Source of the DNA: Gemmataceae bacterium
Lineage (GTDB): Bacteria > Planctomycetota > Planctomycetia > Gemmatales > Gemmataceae
Direction: 5' to 3'
Length of the DNA: 12,462 nucleotides
NCBI GenBank assembly: GCA_017853285.1
Contig: JAFMJU010000057.1
Coordinates: 1-12,462, forward strand
Under the pieces are notes generated by a model. That model ran no database searches. It was not told where the DNA came from and saw only the letters and a program-made list of their open reading frames with translations. Shown piece by piece: positions 1 through 5,606 of the stretch (position 1 is the first letter of the stretch; each line of letters opens with the position of its first letter). The translations under genes and the position numbers were made by a program.

Positions 1-1
1 G

Positions 2-832
2 AACTGGTGGAAGTTGTGGGAGCCGAAACGGTACAAGGTCCCCATCCACCACCGCATGCTGCTGGCGCTGCGACTGAAGCCCAGGCCGGAGATCACCGGC
101 GACTTGCCCCGCGAGGGTATCCACCTGAAGCTGTTTCGCCGAGTGCCCAAGGAAGATCTGGAAATGCTGCTGCCGGGCAGCAGGCTACGCCTGTCCGGGC
201 TGGACAAGGGGCTGGTGGGATTCCCGCTGGTCACGGGAGTGATCATGCTGCTGGGCAACGCCCTGCTCGCCATACTTTCAGCCGGTTTCGGGGTGTTGGG
301 GAGCCTGCTTAGCTGGTCGGCGGCGATCGCGCTGGGCGGATATGGCTTCCGGTCCTACTCGGCCTGGAAGTCGAAGCGAATGCATTACAACCTGCGCGTG
401 AGCAAGCACCTCTATTTCCAGAAATTGGACAGCAACCTGGGAGCCGTGCTGAGGCTGGTGGACGAGGCGGAGGAGCAGGAATGCCGGGAAGCGTGGCTGG
501 CTTACCACGCGCTGGTGAACCATGCTCCCGCCGCCGGCTGGACAGCAACCCAACTTGAGGCTCATTGCGCCGGGTGGCTTACGGGCGTGCTGGACCATCG
601 GGCGGGTTTCGAGGTGGGCGACGCCTTGGGCAAACTGCTCCGCCTGGAGGTTGTGGCGGAGGAGACGGGGCTATATCGCCCGCTGCCCCTGCGGGAGGCT
701 GTCCTGAAACTGGACGCAATCTGGGACGGGCTTTTCCCGACCAACGCACACACCATGAACGAGGGGGCCTGCCGCCTGGCCGAAAAACTGGGTGACGGGA
801 AAATCACGAAAGTTCTGAATCCGAGGTTTTGA
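2..832 (+). CDS. DUF3754 (TMEM143-like) membrane protein, 5' end missing
   Basis: The frame is open to the left edge, so 276 residues are visible and the N-terminus lies outside the window. A TTG at 14 could be read as a start, but the residues before it (NWWK) continue naturally, so I treat the gene as truncated by the window. The hallmark is a segment near visible residues 38-70 with HLKLFRRVPKEDLEMLLPG followed by a LDKG turn, which matches my memory of the DUF3754 family. Two closely spaced hydrophobic stretches follow at about residues 72-92 and 93-115, consistent with a membrane hairpin. The C-terminal half is soluble and rich in Leu, Glu and Ala, with no catalytic motif I recognise. 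The biochemical role of DUF3754 is unknown to me. The stop is one base before the aminotransferase start, so the two genes are probably co-transcribed. Confidence 0.8.
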   Translation, partial: NWWKLWEPKRYKVPIHHRMLLALRLKPRPEITGDLPREGIHLKLFRRVPKEDLEMLLPGSRLRLSGLDKGLVGFPLVTGVIMLLGNALLAILSAGFGVLGSLLSWSAAIALGGYGFRSYSAWKSKRMHYNLRVSKHLYFQKLDSNLGAVLRLVDEAEEQECREAWLAYHALVNHAPAAGWTATQLEAHCAGWLTGVLDHRAGFEVGDALGKLLRLEVVAEETGLYRPLPLREAVLKLDAIWDGLFPTNAHTMNEGACRLAEKLGDGKITKVLNPRF

Positions 833-833
833 C

Positions 834-1979
834 ATGTCGTACGGTAAGAAACACCGCGATCCGCAGGAATGGATCGCCGAGGCGATGGGACAGTTCGAGT
901 CCTCCGGCATCCGGAAGGTGTTCGACCTGGCGCGGAAATTGAAGGATCCGGTGAACCTGAGCATCGGCCAGCCTGATTTCCCCGTGCCGGAGGTGGTGCG
1001 CAAGGCGGCGATTGGTGCGATAGACCGCGGGCAGAACAGTTACACGGTGACCCAGGGGCTGCCTGAGCTGCGCGAGGGCATTTTGGCGCGGGCAAGGGCC
1101 AGCCTGCCTGCCGAATGTTTCACCGACCGCTCGATCCTGATGACTTCGGGAACGACGGGCGCCCTTGTGCTGGCGCTGAACTGTGTTTTGAATCCCGGTG
1201 ATGAGGTGCTGGGATTCGACCCTTGGTTCGTGATGTATCCGAACCTGGTGGCCCTGGACGGCGCCCGCTTCATCGCGGTGGACACCGCCCCGAGCTTTGT
1301 GCCCGACCCCGAGCGGGTGCGGGCGCTGATCACGCCCCGGACAAAGGTGATGATCATCAATTCCCCCGCCAACCCGACCGGGGCGATGTGGCCCGAAGAG
1401 GTGCTGAGGGCCCTGGCGGAGCTTTGCCTGGAGAAGGGCATCCTGCTGATCTCTGACGAGATTTACAGCATGTTCTCGTATGACGGCCCCTTCATCAGCC
1501 CGGCGCGCTTCAACCCCCAGACGCTGGTGATCGACGGTTTCAGCAAGAGCCACGCGATGACCGGCTGGCGAGTTGGTTACGCGCACGGCCCCACGCGGCT
1601 CATCGAGGAGATGATCAAGCTGCAGCAGTTCACTTTCGTCTGCGCCCCCAGCATGGCGCAGCACGGGGCGATCGCCGCCCTGGATGTGGACATGTCGGCC
1701 GAGGTGGCCAGCTACAAGGAGCGGCGGGACTTCATCCGCGGTGAACTGGCGCGCGATTACGACATCGGACAGCCTGGCGGGGCGTTCTACCTGTATGTGC
1801 GCGCCCCGCACGGCCGCAACGGCACCGAGTTTGTGGCCGAGGCGATCAACCGCAACCTGTTGATCATCCCCGGCAAGGTGTTCAGCCACCACGACACCCA
1901 TTTCCGCATCAGCTACGCGGCCACCATGCGCACGCTGGAGCGGGGCGTGGAAATCCTGAAGGATATGGCCAAGGGCTGA
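834..1979 (+). CDS. PLP-dependent aminotransferase, class I/II (fold type I)
   Basis: This 381-residue cytoplasmic enzyme belongs to the aspartate-aminotransferase-like fold type I family, which moves amino groups between amino acids and 2-oxo acids through pyridoxal phosphate. Visible landmarks are NLSIGQPDFP near 41-50, TSGTTGA near 104-110, NSPANPTG at 177-184 with the cofactor-contacting Asn180, SDEIY at 207-211 with Asp208 and Tyr211, and the Schiff-base Lys238 in FSKSHAMTGWRVGY. Arg358 in FRIS is the likely substrate carboxylate-binding Arg. Length is normal for the family and all key residues are present. The ATG at 834 follows the upstream stop by one base and has GAGG at 823-826, seven bases before it, so the start is secure. 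Substrate specificity cannot be read from sequence. Aspartate, aromatic or branched-chain substrates are all possible. Confidence 0.93.
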   Translation: MSYGKKHRDPQEWIAEAMGQFESSGIRKVFDLARKLKDPVNLSIGQPDFPVPEVVRKAAIGAIDRGQNSYTVTQGLPELREGILARARASLPAECFTDRSILMTSGTTGALVLALNCVLNPGDEVLGFDPWFVMYPNLVALDGARFIAVDTAPSFVPDPERVRALITPRTKVMIINSPANPTGAMWPEEVLRALAELCLEKGILLISDEIYSMFSYDGPFISPARFNPQTLVIDGFSKSHAMTGWRVGYAHGPTRLIEEMIKLQQFTFVCAPSMAQHGAIAALDVDMSAEVASYKERRDFIRGELARDYDIGQPGGAFYLYVRAPHGRNGTEFVAEAINRNLLIIPGKVFSHHDTHFRISYAATMRTLERGVEILKDMAKG

Positions 1980-1980
1980 T

Positions 1981-2232
1981 TCAGTCCGGCAAGACCGAAA
2001 CCACAAATCCTCCGCCGGCGCGCATCAGCAACGGTGGTGAAAGGGTCACCCAGCCCGAGTCACCCACCACGCAACGCGCCAGTTCCGGGCCGGCCTGGTG
2101 GTTGGTCTCCGCCTGCCACCGGGATACTGCCACCCGCGCACCGGCACCGACCCCCTCGAGGTGGAAACGGTCGATCAACCGGTCCTCCTCGAACCGGAAG
2201 GTGAAAACAGGATCGCGGTAGAGCGGGATCAC
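1981..2232 (-). CDS. Small hypothetical protein (83 aa), end of DUF1080 operon
   Basis: I do not recognise this protein. It begins with a GTG at 2230-2232 that overlaps the TGA stop of the GIY-YIG gene (GTGA), a typical arrangement for translational coupling. Its stop lies one base from the convergent aminotransferase stop. The predicted product has no signal peptide, no long hydrophobic segment and no cysteine cluster. It has alternating hydrophobic and charged residues and several Gly-rich turns, suggesting a small beta-rich domain. The reasons to accept it are the tight fit between two well-supported genes and the overlapping start. The reason for caution is the lack of any family match I can recall. 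Confidence 0.6.
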   Translation of the reverse strand: MIPLYRDPVFTFRFEEDRLIDRFHLEGVGAGARVAVSRWQAETNHQAGPELARCVVGDSGWVTLSPPLLMRAGGGFVVSVLPD

Positions 2233-2513
2233 GCACTGTTTCTCCGCTTGCGGGGTTTGGACGGGCTGACCAGTTTCTCTTTCTCGGTACGGGACAACTT
2301 TTTGATGGCCATCTCCCGGCGCAGGGCGTCGCCATGCCCGTTTTGGGCCTCACGCCAGAGCATCCTCACCGGCAGGCGGGCGCGGGTGTAGCGGGAAGCC
2401 GTGCCGGCGTTGTGCTGCGTCAGCCTGCGGTCTGGATCGGTGCTGATCCCGGTGTAGAGGGTGCCGTCGGCGCAGCGCAGCAGGTAGACCCACCAGCGTG
2501 GCGGTTCGCTCAT
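2229..2513 (-). CDS. GIY-YIG domain protein, UPF0213/YhbQ type
   Basis: This 94-residue protein is a stand-alone GIY-YIG domain. The two signature strands are VYLL at 9-12 and LYTG at 19-22, separated by a short RCADG turn. Arg29 or Arg30 (DRRLTQHN) fits the catalytic Arg, and Glu67 in RREMAIKKLSR fits the metal-binding Glu. The layout and length match the UPF0213/YhbQ group, small proteins related to the UvrC and homing-endonuclease nuclease domains. A DNA-processing role is therefore plausible but not proven here. The C-terminal tail is rich in Lys and Arg, consistent with nucleic-acid binding. Its ATG at 2511-2513 overlaps the TGA of the DUF1080 gene (ATGA), and its own stop overlaps the GTG start of the next gene. 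Confidence 0.9.
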   Translation of the reverse strand: MSEPPRWWVYLLRCADGTLYTGISTDPDRRLTQHNAGTASRYTRARLPVRMLWREAQNGHGDALRREMAIKKLSRTEKEKLVSPSKPRKRRNSA

Positions 2514-3211
2514 GGCGCGGCTGCCAGGGGCTTCAGCTTGATGTTCTTGTACCAGCAGTCCGAACCGTGATCCTGCAGGCCGATGTATCCGGAACGGGGA
2601 TGGGCCTTGGTGGCGTTGCCAAACTTATGCCCGGTCCCATCGGGCCTGAGGCCCACCTTGTCAAAGCGATCGAGGTCTATGGAGTTCACCACCTCGCCGT
2701 TGACTTCCACGGTTATTTTAGGTCCCACGCAGGTGAGTGTGAGGTGATTCCACTCGCCGGCGGGCTTCATGGCGTTGCGCGATGGTTTCGCCAGGTCATA
2801 CAGGGCACCGGTGTCGTGGTAACCGGAAGTCGAGGTGTCATCGATTGCGATCTCCAATCCATTGAAACCGACATCCTTGCCGGACCGCGACTCCAGCGGA
2901 CTGGTGCGGATGAACACGCCTGAATTGCATTTTTTGCTGATCTTGAAATCGAGCGACAGGACAAAATCTCCCCGCGGTGTCTGATGGGTGAGCATGTAGT
3001 CGGTGGGGTGGGGATTCAGGGCGCCATCCTGAACATGGGTAGGAGGCAGGGGCTTCCTTTTGGGTGTCATCCAGCCCCGTGTGGTGGCGCCATCAAACAG
3101 CAGCAGCCAGCCATCCTTCTTTTCATCGGGGGAAAGCTGGTTGTCCTGTCCGGCGCAGGAAAGGCTCCAGAAAACCGCCAGAGCCGGGGCAAGGAACCAC
3201 GGTTTTTTCAT
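2510..3211 (-). CDS. Secreted DUF1080 (3-keto-disaccharide hydrolase-like) protein
   Basis: The chosen ATG at 3209-3211 gives a 233-residue protein that starts with a signal peptide: MKK, a hydrophobic core to about residue 18, and likely cleavage after CAG. A GTG 33 bases upstream would only add residues before the signal peptide. The Cys19 context (WSLSC) does not make a good lipobox, so I favour ordinary export over a lipoprotein. The mature part is a concanavalin-like beta-sandwich of the DUF1080 family, with LFDG at 38-41, a Trp at 47, NSGVFIR at 96-102, GLEIAIDD at 118-125, GALYDL at 135-140, GEWNHLTL at 152-159 and a closing GYIGLQDHG at 208-216. Some DUF1080 proteins hydrolyse 3-keto-glycosides; whether this one does is inference. 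It is the first gene of a tightly overlapping three-gene unit. Confidence 0.9.
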   Translation of the reverse strand: MKKPWFLAPALAVFWSLSCAGQDNQLSPDEKKDGWLLLFDGATTRGWMTPKRKPLPPTHVQDGALNPHPTDYMLTHQTPRGDFVLSLDFKISKKCNSGVFIRTSPLESRSGKDVGFNGLEIAIDDTSTSGYHDTGALYDLAKPSRNAMKPAGEWNHLTLTCVGPKITVEVNGEVVNSIDLDRFDKVGLRPDGTGHKFGNATKAHPRSGYIGLQDHGSDCWYKNIKLKPLAAAP

Positions 3212-3330
3212 TCTGCACCCTGCACTTTCCCTAAAGATCCGCACAGCCGAAGGAATCCCTACAGGCTGCCCAGCCTAACAGACGAAACAAGAGTATTGGG
3301 TTCCGCGTAGCCAAATCGAGGCCTGCTGGC
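3212..3330. promoter_or_regulatory. Divergent intergenic region, DUF1080 operon / methyltransferase
   Basis: These 119 bases separate two genes transcribed away from each other and so should hold both promoters. I could not assign convincing -35/-10 pairs on either strand. The clear structure is a perfect inverted repeat at 3263-3276, AGGCTG-CC-CAGCCT. On the + strand GAGG at 3318-3321 lies nine bases before the methyltransferase ATG. On the - strand an AGGG-containing stretch lies just before the DUF1080 ATG. Confidence 0.5.
3263..3276. repeat. Perfect 6-bp inverted repeat with 2-base centre
   Basis: AGGCTG and CAGCCT flank CC in the middle of the divergent intergenic region. The centre is too tight for a good hairpin with all six pairs. 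A dimeric regulator site is therefore at least as likely as an RNA structure. There is no following T-run, so it is not a terminator. Confidence 0.4.
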
Positions 3331-3969
3331 ATGAAAATCCTCAACCCAGCCCTCCAGGCGGACCTGGACGCCGGCATTCCGGTGAAGCTGAACCTGGGTG
3401 GTGGGCTCCGGCCTTTGCATGGACACTACCTGCTGGATCTGGTTGACCTGCCCGGAGTGGATGCCCAAGCCGACCTGAATCAGCCGCTCGACAAACTGCC
3501 GACCGGGTCGGTGGAGGCGGTGCATTGCCGGCACCTGCTGGAGCACATCGACAACTTCCTGCCCTTGCTGGAAGAACTGCACCGGGTGGTGCGCCCGGGT
3601 GGGGAAATCGACATCCGCGTGCCGCATTTCTCCAATCCCTACGGGTATTCCGACCCGACCCACGTGAGGTTTTTCGGACTATATTCCTTCTACTACTTCG
3701 CCGACGACCGGGACCAACCAAGGCGGAAGGTTCCGGCTTTTTACAGCCGGTGCCGGTTCCAGGTGCAACGGATCCATATCCGGCTGATGCATGCCTCCTG
3801 GTTTGACAAGGTGGTGCGTTCGGTGTTGCAGCCGCTCATCAACCAATCCAGCGGTTGGCAGGACTGGTACGAGCGCAGGCTGTGTCGTTTGTTCCCCGCC
3901 AACGAGATCCAGTACCGGATCACCCCGGTTGCCCAAACGGGCGAAAAGGCTATAGCGCGGGCGGCCTGA
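3331..3969 (+). CDS. SAM-dependent methyltransferase, class I (Methyltransf_11-like)
   Basis: This is a 212-residue cytoplasmic protein with a Rossmann-type methyltransferase core. VKLNLGGGLRP near 18-28 is the glycine-rich SAM-binding loop (motif I), HYLLDL at 32-37 follows it, and DLNQPLDKLPTGSVEAVHC at 48-66 is the acidic-loop region. HLLEHIDN at 68-75 and LHRVVRPGGEIDIRVPHF at 83-100 match the motif IV and post-motif regions of the Methyltransf_11 group. The segment SNPYGYSDPTHVRFFGLYSF at 101-120 is a pattern I associate with methyltransferases found near glycan biosynthesis genes, but the substrate is not evident. The ATG at 3331 has GAGG at 3318-3321. The stop is two bases from the convergent Gfo/Idh/MocA stop. 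Confidence 0.85.
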   Translation: MKILNPALQADLDAGIPVKLNLGGGLRPLHGHYLLDLVDLPGVDAQADLNQPLDKLPTGSVEAVHCRHLLEHIDNFLPLLEELHRVVRPGGEIDIRVPHFSNPYGYSDPTHVRFFGLYSFYYFADDRDQPRRKVPAFYSRCRFQVQRIHIRLMHASWFDKVVRSVLQPLINQSSGWQDWYERRLCRLFPANEIQYRITPVAQTGEKAIARAA

Positions 3970-3971
3970 CT

Positions 3972-5348
3972 TTACCCCTCCCAACCCTTACGCGGCTCGG
4001 GCCGTATGAGGCGGTCGAGTTCGGGCATGCCCTTCACCTTCAGGTTGGCACTGTCCCATTCCAGACGGGTGCCAGGCACCCGCAGTGACAGCACACCCAA
4101 AAGGACGGTTTCGGTCATGGGGGCCGAATAACCGAAGTTGGCCACAGGCTTGGGGCCCCCCTTGCAGGCGCGGATGAATTCCTCGTAGTGGCCGGGTGAT
4201 CGTTCCATGGTCTTGGGCACCTTGATGGCCTGCTCGCGCAGTTCGCCCGGCAGGACTTGCGGCATGCCCCCGTGCGAGGAATGAAACATCTTGCCTTTGG
4301 TGCCAATGTAGAGCACCCCGTTGTCGGGCAGGCGCTGGCCGGCGGGCAATTCGGCGGGAGCGGGCGGCATTAGGCCACCGTCGTACCAGGTGAGGTGAAC
4401 GGGGGGCCGGCCATTCTTGCCGGCGAAGGTGTAATAAATCACCGAAGCGATGGGGAATGAATCGTTGTTGGGTTTTCCATCCACCACGCTTCCATCCAGG
4501 GTGACGCGGGATTCCACCAGCGAAGGTGCCCCCAAATCCAACGCCCAGATCGGGTGATCCAGGATGTGGCACCCCATATCTCCCAGCGCCCCGGTGCCGA
4601 AGTCGAGCCAGCCCCGCCAGCTATGGGGAGCATAGGCCGGGTTGTAGGGACGGTAGGCGCGGGGCCCCAGCCAAAGGTCCCAATCGAGCGTGGCCGGTGT
4701 GGGCGGTGTGTCCTTGGGGCGGCCGATTCCCTGCTTCCACAGTTTGCCAGCCCGGTCACTCCAGGCGTGCACCTCGAGCACCTCACCGATCAGGCCCGAG
4801 CGGATCCACTCGTTGGTGAGACGGGCCCCCTCGGTGGCGTGGCCCTGGTTGCCCATGGATGTCATCACGCCGGCTGCTTGCGCGGTCTCATACACGGCCC
4901 GGCATTCGCCCAGGGTTTGCGTGAGGGGTTTTTGGCAATAGACATGCTTTCCCAGTTTGAGCGCAGCCAGGGTGGCGACGGCATGGGTGTGATCAGGCGT
5001 GCCCACGGAGACCGCATCGATATGCTTGGCCTCCTTGTCGAGCATCTGGCGGAAGTCCTTGTACCTGCGGGCACCTTTGTGGCCGCCGAAGGTGCCGGCT
5101 GCGCGTTGCTCATCGACATCGCAAAGTGCAACATATTCCGCACCCAGGCGGGTGAGGGTTGCCACATCTCCGCCCCCCATTCCACCCACGCCAATGCCGG
5201 CCATCCGCACCCGCTCACTGGGGGCGATGAACCCGGGCCCGCCCAGCACATGGCGTGGAACCACCGTCACGGCCATGGTTCCGGCTGCCAGATGGGAAAG
5301 GAGTTGCCTGCGGCTGGCCTGTTTGCGCCTGGGGTTATTGCGGGCCAT
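3972..5348 (-). CDS. Tat-exported Gfo/Idh/MocA family oxidoreductase
   Basis: The favoured start is the ATG at 5346-5348 (458 residues), because GGAG at 5357-5360 on the coding strand lies eight bases upstream. An ATG at 5381 would add 11 residues in frame. The N-terminus carries a twin-arginine signal, SRRQLL at 12-17, followed by a weakly hydrophobic Ala-rich stretch. The Rossmann fold follows, with GIGVGGMG at 51-58 for NAD(P), CDVDE at 76-80, TPDHTH at 117-122 and CQKPL at 138-142. The last corresponds to the family's usual EKP and contains the conserved Lys140. The second domain includes GDMGCHILDHP at 256-266, the position of the usual active-site acid and His. Tat export suggests the cofactor is bound before transport, as in glucose-fructose oxidoreductase. 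The substrate is probably a sugar or polyol, not determined. Confidence 0.92.
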   Translation of the reverse strand: MARNNPRRKQASRRQLLSHLAAGTMAVTVVPRHVLGGPGFIAPSERVRMAGIGVGGMGGGDVATLTRLGAEYVALCDVDEQRAAGTFGGHKGARRYKDFRQMLDKEAKHIDAVSVGTPDHTHAVATLAALKLGKHVYCQKPLTQTLGECRAVYETAQAAGVMTSMGNQGHATEGARLTNEWIRSGLIGEVLEVHAWSDRAGKLWKQGIGRPKDTPPTPATLDWDLWLGPRAYRPYNPAYAPHSWRGWLDFGTGALGDMGCHILDHPIWALDLGAPSLVESRVTLDGSVVDGKPNNDSFPIASVIYYTFAGKNGRPPVHLTWYDGGLMPPAPAELPAGQRLPDNGVLYIGTKGKMFHSSHGGMPQVLPGELREQAIKVPKTMERSPGHYEEFIRACKGGPKPVANFGYSAPMTETVLLGVLSLRVPGTRLEWDSANLKVKGMPELDRLIRPEPRKGWEG

Positions 5349-5452
5349 TGGGGTCGCTCCAATAAGTGGGGCCATTTGCACGGTGGGATGGAGTCAGCAG
5401 TTTCACCCGGGTGGCACCCGGTTGCAAGGACTGGGCCATTTCTGGGGCCATT
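5342..5452 (-). repeat. Cluster of four AATGGCCC direct repeats
   Basis: On the - strand the 8-mer AATGGCCC occurs at 5342-5349, 5369-5376, 5433-5440 and 5445-5452, all in the same orientation, within 111 bases. The first copy contains the chosen start codon of the Gfo/Idh/MocA gene. The second is in frame with it at the optional upstream ATG. The outer two are 12 bases apart and out of frame. Only one other copy caught my eye in the window (10212-10219, inside a gene). Confidence 0.6.
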
Positions 5453-5606
5453 CTCATCTTTTGCTGCCGGTTATTCCGCCCTGATGAAGGTTTTGCCTGG
5501 TTTGCCTGAACTTCCGTCTGGTTTGAAACGGAGCTAAGATAGAGAAGCCCTCCCGGGCCCCAACTGGCCCACCATCCCGCCTGAAGGCGCTGCGGAAACC
5601 CTAGGC
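5349..5606. promoter_or_regulatory. Divergent control region, Gfo/Idh/MocA / DUF1549 genes
   Basis: These 258 bases lie between two divergent genes for exported proteins. They hold three of four AATGGCCC direct repeats, plus a perfect palindrome CACCCGGGTG at 5404-5413 followed at once by a half copy (CACCCGG, 5415-5421). On the + strand TAAGAT at 5535-5540 could be a -10 element for the DUF1549 gene, but no good -35 stands at the usual distance. A short tandem TTTGCCTG repeat lies near 5493-5509. No convincing gene is present here. Confidence 0.5.

Noticed and set aside
804..2006. A 400-residue open frame on the - strand opposite the aminotransferase
   Set aside because: It is the antisense shadow of a gene with complete catalytic motifs. 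Its composition (His, Arg and Gln rich) is typical of shadow frames in GC-rich DNA.
5404..5421. CACCCGGGTG palindrome plus half copy as a specific operator
   Set aside because: GC-only short palindromes are common in GC-rich DNA. I note it in the region entry but see nothing tying it to a regulator.
4554..5537. A 327-residue open frame on the + strand opposite the Gfo/Idh/MocA gene
   Set aside because: It is antisense to a gene with clear Rossmann and Tat motifs, and it shows no domain features of its own.
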